Below, in pieces: positions 1 to 5,492 of a stretch of DNA of 10,141 nucleotides (within the stretch, counting starts at the first letter, position 1; each line of letters begins with the position of its first letter). The DNA is from CAYGUI01 sp964353115. GTDB taxonomy: Bacteria; Pseudomonadota; Gammaproteobacteria; JAGOUU01. Location: assembly GCA_964353115.1 (NCBI GenBank), contig CAYGUI010000046.1, forward strand, positions 1 through 10,141, read 5' to 3'. Below the pieces are notes generated by a model, which did not search any database, had not been told where the DNA came from, and was given only the letters and a program-made list of their open reading frames with translations. Both the position numbers and the translations under genes were made by a program.

Positions 1-45
1 GGGATGACGATTTGCGCAGGGATGACGATTTGCGCAGGGATGACG
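1..45. repeat. 18-bp tandem repeat, two full units plus half a unit
   Basis: The unit GGGATGACGATTTGCGCA occurs at 1-18 and again, identically, at 19-36. Its first nine bases recur at 37-45 before the pattern breaks. The array touches the window edge, so its true copy number is unknown. The GGGATGAC core resembles the right-hand end of the GC hairpin repeats elsewhere in the window (GCGGGGATAAC at 2981-2991 and 5505-5515), so I infer it arose by tandem duplication of the end of such an element. It has no stop codon in the frame of the following acetyltransferase ORF, where it reads as an Asp/Arg-rich string. Confidence 0.8.
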
Positions 46-401
46 CCGCATATAAAAACAAAAGATACTATAAAATACTACAAGACCCGTCATTCCCGCG
101 CAGGCGGGAAACGATAGTGTCGCAGCAATCCAGAGTTTATAATAATAAAAATATTATTGGACACTCTCAGATATATCTAGATAACTTCAACAACGCCTTC
201 ATTCATGATCTTGAAATAAAAGAAGAATATCACCGTCAAGGATATGGTAAAAAATTAGTAGATGTTACACTTGATTATTTACAGCAAAACAAAATTCAAA
301 AAGCGTATTTATACGTTGATGAAAACAATATTGCAGCTTTAAATTTATATAAAAAATGTGGGTTTGAAGAGAAAGATATTTATGAATTTTGGTGTATCTA
401 A
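12..401 (+). CDS. GNAT-family N-acetyltransferase, 5' end replaced by repeat DNA (probable remnant)
   Basis: The C-terminal part is a clear GNAT fold that would transfer an acetyl group from acetyl-CoA; the acceptor cannot be told. In the 129-residue reading, the acetyl-CoA pyrophosphate loop is RQGYGKKL at 75-82, preceded by the strand FIHDLEIKEEYH at 63-74. The usual late motif follows: Asn106, then LYKKCGFEEK at 112-121. Residues 1 to about 35 are translated repeat: tandem 18-mers, then a GC hairpin at 93-110. They look nothing like a GNAT N-terminus, so the first strand and helices of the fold appear to be missing. The TTG at 12 is only the first possible start in a frame open to the window edge. 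A better start is GTG at 117, which has GGGA at 106-109 seven bases upstream and gives 94 residues. GNAT proteins usually have about 140-180, so I think this is a truncated gene, though it could still be translated. It converges on the tRNA gene, 4 bp away. Confidence 0.55.
   Translation: MRRDDDLRRDDAAYKNKRYYKILQDPSFPRRRETIVSQQSRVYNNKNIIGHSQIYLDNFNNAFIHDLEIKEEYHRQGYGKKLVDVTLDYLQQNKIQKAYLYVDENNIAALNLYKKCGFEEKDIYEFWCI
93..110. repeat. GC hairpin repeat (TTCCCGC/GCGGGAA)
   Basis: This is a perfect 7-bp inverted repeat, TTCCCGC at 93-99 and GCGGGAA at 104-110, with the tetraloop GCAG. It is preceded by CCCGTCA at 86-92. It belongs to the same general type as the hairpins at 2969-2988 and 5493-5512 and stands out as a GC island in AT-rich DNA. 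Its right arm lies seven bases upstream of the GTG at 117 and could act as a Shine-Dalgarno sequence for the acetyltransferase remnant. Confidence 0.75.
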
Positions 402-405
402 AAGA

Positions 406-480
406 TGGTGGGTCGTGAAGGATTTGAACCTTCGACCAATTGGTTAAAAGCCAACTGCTCTACCACTGAGCTAACGACCC
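406..480 (-). tRNA. tRNA-Lys (anticodon UUU)
   Basis: Read on the minus strand, the gene begins GGGTCGTTAGCTCAGTGG and folds as a cloverleaf. The 7-bp acceptor stem is GGGTCGT (480-474) with ACGACCC (416-410). The D-arm carries GCTC...GAGC. The anticodon stem GTTGG/CCAAT encloses the loop CTTTTAA, and the T-arm contains GGTTCAAATCC. The anticodon TTT is at 448-446, so it decodes AAA/AAG lysine codons, which are abundant in this AT-rich DNA. The discriminator base is A (409) and CCA is encoded at 408-406. A dedicated promoter lies just upstream. No strong terminator follows; only a short T-run (TCTTTT) comes after CCA, and the oppositely transcribed acetyltransferase remnant ends 4 bp away. 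Confidence 0.97.
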
Positions 481-500
481 ACTTGTCGAAAACAATTAGA

Positions 501-528
501 ATTATACGTGCTTAAAACTATATGTCAA
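501..528 (-). promoter_or_regulatory. Consensus sigma-70 promoter of tRNA-Lys
   Basis: On the minus strand, TTGACA (528-523) and TATAAT (506-501) are separated by 16 bp. Both hexamers match the sigma-70 consensus exactly. Transcription would begin near 494, about 14 bases before the mature 5' end at 480, leaving a short leader for RNase P to remove. The promoter sits between the algC stop (537-535) and the tRNA, so the tRNA need not depend on readthrough from the dut-algC unit. Confidence 0.85.
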
Positions 529-534
529 GCAATA

Positions 535-1935
535 TCATGCAATTAATTGAGAAATATTAATTTCAGAATTTATTCTTCTAATTTCACGACCAAATATATT
601 TTGAATACGCTCTAAAGATTCATAAGTATCTGCTTCAAATCGCAAAACTAAATTAGATGTTGTATTAGAAGCTCGCACAAGCCCCCAACCATCATCATAT
701 TCAACTCGTAACCCGTCGATATTAATAACCTTATTTATATCGCCAAAATCGCCACATTCTCGCAATTTATCAATTATTTTTAACTTATCCTCTTCTGCAA
801 CAGGAATACTTATTTCAGGAGTATTTATACTATCTGGCAACTCTGAAAAAATCATTGAAATAGGCTTTTCAATCATCTGCTCACTAATAATTTCTAACAA
901 ACGACTAGCAGCATATAAAGCATCATCAAAACCATACCATCTTTCTTTGAAAAATATATGTCCACTCATTTCTCCAGCTAATGGAGCATTTTCTTCGATC
1001 ATCTTAGCTTTTATTAACGAGTGCCCAGTTTTCCACATCACTGGATTACCTTTTTTACTTTTAATAAAATCAGCTAATTTATTAGTACACTTAACATCAT
1101 AAACAATACTAGAATCAGGATTACGCATCAAAATATCAGCAGCAAATAACATTAACTGACGATCTGGATTTATTACTATCCCTTCATTTGTTACAACACC
1201 AAGTCTATCGCCATCACCATCAAAAGCTATTCCAAGATGAGCATTATTACTAACAACATGAGCTATTAAATCTTGTAAATTATCTAAATTAGATGGATCA
1301 GGATGATGATTAGGAAAGTCGCTATCAACATCTGAATAAATATCTATAACTTCAGCGAAGTTACCAAATAACTCTTTTGCAAGCACCCCTGTAATTCCAT
1401 TACCACAATCAATTACTATTTTTAGTGCAGAAGAAATACTAATTTTGGTTACTACATCTTGAATATAATCATCAATAATATTTAATTCTTCGACCACACC
1501 TATCTTGCCATTATTTAGATTTAAAAAATCCTTATTGGCGATTCTTGAATACAAACTAGTAATTTGTGCGCCAGATCGAGCCTCTTTGTTTATTACTACC
1601 TTAAAACCGTTATGCTCTTTTGGATTGTGGCTGCCAGTCACCATAACGCCATTTTCTAAGTTATGATAAAAACAAGAAAAATATAATAACGGCGTCGGCA
1701 CAGCGCCAATGTTAACTACATTTATTCCTGTTGAGCATAACCCTTCAATAAGATTTTTCACTAAATTTGGGCTACTATCGCGCCCATCATACGCAACAGC
1801 AATCTTATTGCCGCCCTGTGCTATTACTTCACTACCTATAGCTTTTCCAATTAAAATCGCATCTTTATCAAACAGATTTTTCCCATAAATTCCACGAATA
1901 TCATACGCGCGGAAAATTTCTCGTGCTATTTCCAT
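535..1935 (-). CDS. algC: Phosphomannomutase/phosphoglucomutase (AlgC/ManB type)
   Basis: This alpha-D-phosphohexomutase interconverts hexose 6-phosphate and 1-phosphate (mannose and glucose), feeding sugar-nucleotide synthesis for lipopolysaccharide and other surface glycans in the cytosol. All four active-site signatures are present in order: the phosphoserine loop TGSHNP at 100-105 (Ser102), the metal loop DGDGDR at 239-244, the sugar-recognition loop GEMSGH at 321-326, and the phosphate-binding loop RASNTT at 421-426. The N-terminal FRAYDIRGIYG (8-18) is also typical. The length of 466 residues matches the roughly 463 of Pseudomonas AlgC, so it is complete. The ATG at 1935 is preceded by AGGAAG inside the end of dut, and only 6 nt separate the two genes, which indicates one transcript with likely translational coupling. 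The dut-algC pairing is also found in Pseudomonas. Substrate preference between mannose and glucose phosphates cannot be read from the sequence. Confidence 0.95.
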   Translation of the reverse strand: MEIAREIFRAYDIRGIYGKNLFDKDAILIGKAIGSEVIAQGGNKIAVAYDGRDSSPNLVKNLIEGLCSTGINVVNIGAVPTPLLYFSCFYHNLENGVMVTGSHNPKEHNGFKVVINKEARSGAQITSLYSRIANKDFLNLNNGKIGVVEELNIIDDYIQDVVTKISISSALKIVIDCGNGITGVLAKELFGNFAEVIDIYSDVDSDFPNHHPDPSNLDNLQDLIAHVVSNNAHLGIAFDGDGDRLGVVTNEGIVINPDRQLMLFAADILMRNPDSSIVYDVKCTNKLADFIKSKKGNPVMWKTGHSLIKAKMIEENAPLAGEMSGHIFFKERWYGFDDALYAASRLLEIISEQMIEKPISMIFSELPDSINTPEISIPVAEEDKLKIIDKLRECGDFGDINKVINIDGLRVEYDDGWGLVRASNTTSNLVLRFEADTYESLERIQNIFGREIRRINSEINISQLIA

Positions 1936-1941
1936 ATTTAA

Positions 1942-2397
1942 TTATTTTCTTCCTGAACTACCAAAACCACCTATACCACGATCAGTTTCAGTAAAATCCT
2001 CAACTTGCGTAAACTCAGCTTGTACTACTGGTACTAGCACTAATTGCGCCAGGCGCTCCCCAACCTCTATTGTGAAATCTTTTGAGCCTCTATTCCAGCA
2101 AGAAACCATTAACTCCCCTTGGTAATCAGAATCAATAAGTCCAACCAAATTTCCAAGAACTATGCCATGTTTATGACCAAGACCAGAGCGTGGCAAAATA
2201 ATAGCTGCTAAACTGGGATCTGCAATATGCATAGCCATGCCAGTTGGAATAAGGTGCGTTTCCCCCGGTTTTACTACTAAATTTTCAGTTAAACAAGCTC
2301 TTAAATCTATCCCTGCTGAGCCTTTAGTGGCATATGTTGGAACTGGGATTTCTGCCCCTAATCTTTTATCTAATATTTTAAGCTTAACTTTGTGCAT
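1942..2397 (-). CDS. dut: Deoxyuridine 5'-triphosphate nucleotidohydrolase (dUTPase)
   Basis: The enzyme hydrolyses dUTP to dUMP and pyrophosphate, keeping uracil out of DNA and supplying dUMP for thymidylate synthesis. All five motifs of the trimeric dUTPase family are visible: AGIDLRA (28-34), PRSGLG (69-74), GNLVGLIDSDYQGE (82-95, with the catalytic Asp at 90), GERLAQ (113-118) and the C-terminal glycine-rich arm RGIGGFGSSG (140-149) that closes over the active site. The length of 151 residues equals that of the E. coli enzyme. The ATG is preceded by the strong Shine-Dalgarno sequence AGGGAGA. It is the first gene of a dut-algC unit transcribed away from rpmB. In many gammaproteobacteria coaBC lies directly upstream of dut, but here it is absent. 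I found no convincing promoter: the best -10-like match (minus strand, 2416-2411) would start transcription almost on the ribosome-binding site. Confidence 0.97.
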   Translation of the reverse strand: MHKVKLKILDKRLGAEIPVPTYATKGSAGIDLRACLTENLVVKPGETHLIPTGMAMHIADPSLAAIILPRSGLGHKHGIVLGNLVGLIDSDYQGELMVSCWNRGSKDFTIEVGERLAQLVLVPVVQAEFTQVEDFTETDRGIGGFGSSGRK

Positions 2398-2462
2398 GAT
2401 ATCTCCCTGTAATATAATAAAATCAACTAGTTTTACAAATATTGCATATTTATTATTTTTGC

Positions 2463-2492
2463 TTTACAATATCGCGATAATTCTATCATAAT
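2463..2492 (+). promoter_or_regulatory. Predicted sigma-70 promoter of rpmB-rpmG
   Basis: TTTACA (2463-2468) and CATAAT (2487-2492) are separated by 18 bp, in the divergent spacer between dut and rpmB. Transcription would start near 2499, leaving a leader of about 17 nt that holds GAGG at 2504-2507, eight bases before the rpmB ATG. This leader is too short for a large regulatory RNA structure. The call rests on hexamer match and position only. Confidence 0.55.
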
Positions 2493-2515
2493 TTTATTAC
2501 TTTGAGGTTTTAGGC

Positions 2516-2743
2516 ATGGCTAAAATATGCGCTGTAACAGGCAAGAAAGTAGCTAGTGGGAATAACGTTTCTCACGCTAATAACAAAACTAAGCGTAAGT
2601 TCAATGCTAACTTACATTGGAAAAGATTTTGGGTTCCTTCAGAAAATCGTTTTGTAAGATTACGTGTATCTGTTAAAGGCATGCGTATTATTGACAAAGT
2701 TGGTATTGAAAAAGTATTAGCAGATATTAAAACTGGAGCTTAA
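2516..2743 (+). CDS. rpmB: 50S ribosomal protein L28 (bL28)
   Basis: bL28 is a small structural protein of the large ribosomal subunit. The 75-residue product aligns by eye along its full length with E. coli L28 (78 aa): the N-terminal MAKICAVTGKK, then SHANNKTKRKFNANLHWKRFW (split by short variable positions), FVRLRVSVKGMRIIDK at about 46-61, and a short variable tail. The charged and hydrophobic pattern is intact. The ATG at 2516 has GAGG at 2504-2507. It is followed after 2 nt by rpmG, the order found in E. coli (rpmB-rpmG), so the two are surely co-transcribed. Confidence 0.97.
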   Translation: MAKICAVTGKKVASGNNVSHANNKTKRKFNANLHWKRFWVPSENRFVRLRVSVKGMRIIDKVGIEKVLADIKTGA

Positions 2744-2745
2744 AA

Positions 2746-2958
2746 ATGGCTAACAAAAAAAGTAGCAACAAAAAAAAGAATAAAATAAGAATGCAATCAA
2801 CTGAAAGTTCGCATTTTTATACTAAAATTAAAAGCGCTCAAAAAAGACCTACAAAAAGAAATCCTACAGCTGATCAATCAAAAAAACTTGCATATAAAAT
2901 GTTTGATCCTACAATACGCAAACACGTAATGTATAAAGAAGCTAAGATTAAAACTTAA
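2746..2958 (+). CDS. rpmG: 50S ribosomal protein L33 (bL33), extended form
   Basis: bL33 is a small protein of the large ribosomal subunit near the E site. Conserved blocks are HFYTKIKS at 23-30 and the C-terminal FDPTIRKHVMYKEAKIK at 53-69, which is nearly the E. coli ending. There are no zinc-binding cysteine pairs, so this is the zinc-independent form. It is longer than usual, 70 residues against 55 in E. coli. A few extra lysine-rich residues sit at the N-terminus (MANKKSSNKKKNK), and roughly ten sit between HFYT and FDP (KRPTKRNPTADQSKKLAYKM). The insert is highly basic and so compatible with rRNA binding. Translation starts at the ATG at 2746, two bases after the rpmB stop, with GGAG at 2735-2738 inside rpmB. 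A hairpin repeat follows 10 bp after the stop. Confidence 0.93.
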   Translation: MANKKSSNKKKNKIRMQSTESSHFYTKIKSAQKRPTKRNPTADQSKKLAYKMFDPTIRKHVMYKEAKIKT

Positions 2959-2968
2959 TCTATTCTGG

Positions 2969-2988
2969 ATCCCCGCCTTCGCGGGGAT
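2969..2988. repeat. GC hairpin repeat between rpmG and ttcA
   Basis: This is a perfect 8-bp stem, ATCCCCGC (2969-2976) with GCGGGGAT (2981-2988), and a CTTC tetraloop. It is nearly identical to the element at 5493-5512, which has CTAC in the loop, and both are followed by AACA. In RNA it would be a stable hairpin after the rpmG stop, but no T-run follows, so it is a poor intrinsic terminator. It may instead stabilise the 3' end or simply be a dispersed repeat. Its right arm has GGGGA at 2983-2987, ten bases before the ttcA ATG, and is the only Shine-Dalgarno-like sequence there. Confidence 0.85.
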
Positions 2989-2997
2989 AACAATCAC

Positions 2998-3795
2998 ATG
3001 CCTTCTCAATTAGAAAAATTAGAAAAAAAACTTTTGCATTACACCGGAAAAGCTATTGCTGATTACGATATGATCAAAACTGGTGATAAAGTAATGGTCT
3101 GCTTATCTGGCGGTAAAGATTCTTTTACCATGCTAAATATTCTAAGATTATTACAGCAAAGAACTAATAATAAATTTGAGATATTTTCTTTTACCTTAGA
3201 TCAAGCCCAACCAGGTTGGAATGATCAAAATTTAAAATCTTGGCTTGAAAATCACAAAGTTAACTATAAAGTTCATCGTGAAGATACTTATTCTATAGTC
3301 ATAGACAAAGTTCCTGAGGGAAAAACTTATTGTTCAATGTGCTCTCGCATGCGTCGTGGAATTATTTATAGTTATGCTAAAAAACATGGTTTCACTAAAA
3401 TTGCTTTAGGGCATCATCGAGATGATTTAATCACGACTCTTTTAATGTCAATTTTATATAACGGTAAAATTAGTAGCATGCCACCAAAGTTATTAAGTGA
3501 TGATAAAGAAAATGTTGTTATTCGCCCATTAGCTTTGTGCCAAGAAGCTGATATCATCGAATATGCAAAAATAAAAGAATTTCCTATTATTCCTTGTAAT
3601 CTTTGCGGATCACAAGAAAACTTAATGCGCAAAAAAGTGCAAAAATTAATTCAAAATTTGGCCCTAGAAAATCCCAAAGTTCCAAGCAATATTTTGCATG
3701 CTTTATCTAATGTTAATCCAAGTCAATTGATGGATAAGAAGCTTTGGAATTTTAATGAGCTAGATTGCGTCGCTACGCTCGCAATGACAGAATAA
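2998..3795 (+). CDS. ttcA: tRNA 2-thiocytidine(32) synthetase TtcA
   Basis: TtcA is an ATP- and iron-sulfur-dependent enzyme that thiolates cytidine 32 in the anticodon loop of certain tRNAs. The ATP-pyrophosphatase P-loop SGGKDS is at 37-42 in MVCLSGGKDSFTML. The cluster-binding cysteines appear as CSMC at 112-115, followed by SRMRRGIIY, and as CNLCGSQ at 200-206. The motif GHHRDDL at 138-144 is also family-typical. The N-terminus from the ATG lines up well with the E. coli protein, so the start is sound even though its only ribosome-binding site is a hairpin-repeat arm. The C-terminus is unusual: after the conserved NVNPSQLMDKKLWNF (238-252), residues 256-264 are encoded by a dispersed repeat, and the stop follows at once. 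At 265 residues it lacks most of the long tail of the E. coli enzyme, but the catalytic core is intact. It converges on the next gene with one base between stop codons. Confidence 0.95.
   Translation: MPSQLEKLEKKLLHYTGKAIADYDMIKTGDKVMVCLSGGKDSFTMLNILRLLQQRTNNKFEIFSFTLDQAQPGWNDQNLKSWLENHKVNYKVHREDTYSIVIDKVPEGKTYCSMCSRMRRGIIYSYAKKHGFTKIALGHHRDDLITTLLMSILYNGKISSMPPKLLSDDKENVVIRPLALCQEADIIEYAKIKEFPIIPCNLCGSQENLMRKKVQKLIQNLALENPKVPSNILHALSNVNPSQLMDKKLWNFNELDCVATLAMTE
3763..3789. repeat. Dispersed palindromic repeat forming the 3' end of ttcA
   Basis: ATTGCG at 3764-3769 pairs with CGCAAT at 3780-3785 around a GC-rich 10-base loop, followed by GACA. The pattern (GATTGCG ... CGCAATGACA) is the familiar form of short interspersed repeats in many bacterial genomes, and its ATGACA end resembles the ends of the other repeats here. 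The frame of ttcA runs through it as DCVATLAMT and stops two codons later. Repeat identity rests on form and base composition, because only one copy of this type is in the window. Confidence 0.55.
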
Positions 3796-3796
3796 A

Positions 3797-4303
3797 CTAC
3801 AATTTACACCTCTTCTGATCACAAACTCCCAGCTTATGGCTTATCGCAGCAAAAATTCCAGGCTCATTGATTGCAAATTCATTTTCTCGCATTTTCTCAA
3901 TAACTAAGTCTACTACAATTTTTTCCATACTAATTCTAGTGACTTCACCACCAATATCTTCCCATGGCTGTTTTTTTCGTTTTGTTTTTTCTGCAGAATC
4001 AGCTAAAGTTTCAAAAGACTCTATGAATAATTCGCTACGCTTATCAGGATTATGAAAAAGATAAATTTTAATATTATTTTTTATAATTTTAGCGATTGAA
4101 TCACTAAGTTCATTTTTTATTTCCGGATATTCAGCAAAGAAACACTTATAGTGAATATCTTGCTGCCATTTTATTTTACATAAATATTTAGAATTAACTT
4201 CTAGACTGTTTAAAAAATTAATAGCATGTTCATTTGAAGTTTTTGTAATTAAACTATCAACAGAGCTATCTAATTTTAGTATCATATCTCTATACGTTAA
4301 CAT
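3797..4303 (-). CDS. Hypothetical protein, 168 aa, unrecognised family
   Basis: I do not recognise this protein. It looks soluble and largely helical, with no signal peptide and no membrane segment. Visible traits are a strongly basic patch with a tryptophan (TKRKKQPWED, 107-116), a hydrophobic-amphipathic C-terminal helix (about 124-141), and cysteines at 42, 54, 161 and 166, the last two in the final residues CDQKRCKL. The frame stays open upstream to a TTG at 4378, but ATG at 4303 is preferred. It has GAGG (4315-4312) eight bases upstream, and the promoter at 4374-4346 lies inside the longer frame, so the longer version could not be translated from that transcript. It is a single-gene unit, divergent from rmuC and convergent with ttcA. 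An imperfect palindrome covers its start. It could be a regulator or a lineage-specific accessory protein; the sequence does not decide. Confidence 0.75.
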   Translation of the reverse strand: MLTYRDMILKLDSSVDSLITKTSNEHAINFLNSLEVNSKYLCKIKWQQDIHYKCFFAEYPEIKNELSDSIAKIIKNNIKIYLFHNPDKRSELFIESFETLADSAEKTKRKKQPWEDIGGEVTRISMEKIVVDLVIEKMRENEFAINEPGIFAAISHKLGVCDQKRCKL

Positions 4304-4328
4304 AGTTACTACCTCATACTTAGTTAAC
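4296..4328 (-). promoter_or_regulatory. Imperfect inverted repeat over the Shine-Dalgarno and start codon of the 168-aa gene
   Basis: On the minus strand GTTAAC (4328-4323) and GTTAAC (4301-4296) bracket the translation start. After two mismatches AGT (4320-4318) pairs with ACT (4306-4304). In RNA this gives a 6-bp stem, a 2x2 internal loop and three more pairs. GAGG (4315-4312) is in the terminal loop and the ATG (4303-4301) in the 3' arm. It could be an operator or a translation-control hairpin. The AT-rich arms are weak and chance is possible. Confidence 0.35.
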
Positions 4329-4345
4329 ACACTGACCATATTAAA

Positions 4346-4374
4346 AATATAGCCCTTAATTGGATATATGTCAA
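4346..4374 (-). promoter_or_regulatory. Strong sigma-70 promoter of the 168-aa hypothetical gene
   Basis: On the minus strand, TTGACA (4374-4369) and TATATT (4351-4346) are separated by the ideal 17 bp. Transcription would begin near 4339, giving a leader of about 36 nt before the ATG at 4303. Its position is the main reason for rejecting the upstream TTG start at 4378. Confidence 0.75.
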
Positions 4375-4388
4375 ACAAGAGATAAAAT
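4360..4388 (+). promoter_or_regulatory. Possible rmuC promoter overlapping the divergent one
   Basis: TTGGAT (4360-4365) and TAAAAT (4383-4388) are 17 bp apart on the plus strand. Transcription would start close to 4395, the A of the rmuC ATG, implying a leaderless or nearly leaderless mRNA. This fits the absence of a good Shine-Dalgarno sequence there (only AGAGA at 4378-4382, twelve bases away). The hexamers are moderate matches in AT-rich DNA, so this is tentative. Confidence 0.35.
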
Positions 4389-4394
4389 ATATTT

Positions 4395-5492
4395 ATGGAA
4401 ATTTTAAATTTTTTACCCGCTCTATTAGCACTCCTATTAGGATTTGTAGCTATTGTTTTTATTTATTTTTTATTTACTAGAGAATTTATTCGTTTAAAAG
4501 ATCGATTAGATAACTTGCAAAATTCTGTTAGCAATCAACAATTAAATGGCCTACATATTATGCAAGACAGTATTCAAAAAAATATTTTGAATTTGCAACA
4601 AGAAGTAACTAGAAATATAGATCGCATGATCAACATGGCCGATAAAAAATTACAAGATATTCATGGACACGTTGATGCTAAGCTTGAAAAAAGTTTTGAA
4701 AAAACCAATTCTACTTTTAGTGATGTTATAAAACGTCTGGCTCTTATTGATGAAGCACAAAAGAAAATAACTGAGCTTTCAACCAATGTTGTAAGTTTAA
4801 AAGATATTTTGAGTAATCGCTCGGCTCGCGGAGCCTTTGGTGAAATTCAATTAGAAGCATTAATTAAAAATATGCTGCCAGACAATCATTTTAAATTGCA
4901 ATACACCTTATCCAACCAAAAAAGAGCTGATTGTTTATTAATACTCCCCCCTCCCTCTGGAAATATTGCCATTGACGCTAAATTTCCACTAGAAAGTTAT
5001 AAAAGACAAGATCACAAACAATTTTCTTTAGACGTCAAAAAACATATTGAAGATATTGCAGATAAATATATCATTCCAAATGAAACATCTGATGGCGCTA
5101 TGATGTTTATACCTGCTGAAAGTATTTTTGCTGAAATTCATAACAGCTGTCCAGAATTGATAGATTTAGCGCATAAAAAACGTGTGTGGATTGTCTCACC
5201 TAATACTATGATGGCCGTTTTAACTACTGCGCGTGCAGTTTTAAAAGATGCTGCAACAAAAAAACAAGTTCATCTGATTCAACAGCATTTAGCTGCTTTA
5301 TCCGGGGATTTTTCACGTTTTAATAAGAGAATGGATGATTTAGCTAAACATATCAATATGGCTAATCGTGACGTTGAACAAGTACAAACTTCAGCCAAGA
5401 AAATTACATCACATTTTTATAAAATTGAAAATGTTGAATTAGAAAAAGAAAATATTGAAGATGATTTAAAAGATCTGTTAGGACAGGAATAG
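4395..5492 (+). CDS. rmuC: RmuC family protein (DNA recombination-associated, membrane-anchored nuclease-like)
   Basis: RmuC proteins are linked to limiting inversions at short inverted repeats in E. coli, and their core resembles PD-(D/E)xK nucleases. Residues 7-27 (LPALLALLLGFVAIVFIYFLF) form one N-terminal membrane segment. A coiled-coil-like region (about 30-140) follows, then the RmuC domain: SARGAFGEIQLEALI at 143-157, KRADCLL at 176-182, and IDAKFPLESY at 193-202 with Asp194 and Lys196 as the likely catalytic core. MMFIPAE at 236-242 and VWIVSPNTMMAVLTTAR at 264-280 are typical of the family. At 365 residues it is shorter than E. coli RmuC (about 475), mainly in coiled coil and tail, but complete in the core. 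It is transcribed alone, and a hairpin repeat starts one base after the stop. The actual substrate of RmuC is not well established, so the nuclease role is family-based inference. Confidence 0.93.
   Translation: MEILNFLPALLALLLGFVAIVFIYFLFTREFIRLKDRLDNLQNSVSNQQLNGLHIMQDSIQKNILNLQQEVTRNIDRMINMADKKLQDIHGHVDAKLEKSFEKTNSTFSDVIKRLALIDEAQKKITELSTNVVSLKDILSNRSARGAFGEIQLEALIKNMLPDNHFKLQYTLSNQKRADCLLILPPPSGNIAIDAKFPLESYKRQDHKQFSLDVKKHIEDIADKYIIPNETSDGAMMFIPAESIFAEIHNSCPELIDLAHKKRVWIVSPNTMMAVLTTARAVLKDAATKKQVHLIQQHLAALSGDFSRFNKRMDDLAKHINMANRDVEQVQTSAKKITSHFYKIENVELEKENIEDDLKDLLGQE

Noticed and set aside
1..110. CRISPR-like repeat array
   Set aside because: The 18-bp units are directly adjacent with no spacers, and no cas gene is present.
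2237..2491. 84-codon plus-strand open frame
   Set aside because: It runs antisense through the dut N-terminus, has no ribosome-binding site or recognisable domain, and is a shadow of dut.
2959..2997. Intrinsic terminator after rpmB-rpmG
   Set aside because: The hairpin is strong but is followed by AACAATCAC, not a T-run, and a near-identical hairpin occurs elsewhere, so a dispersed repeat explains it better.
4304..4378. N-terminal extension of the hypothetical protein from a TTG start at 4378
   Set aside because: The TTG has no Shine-Dalgarno sequence and a near-consensus promoter lies within the extension, while ATG at 4303 has GAGG at ideal spacing.
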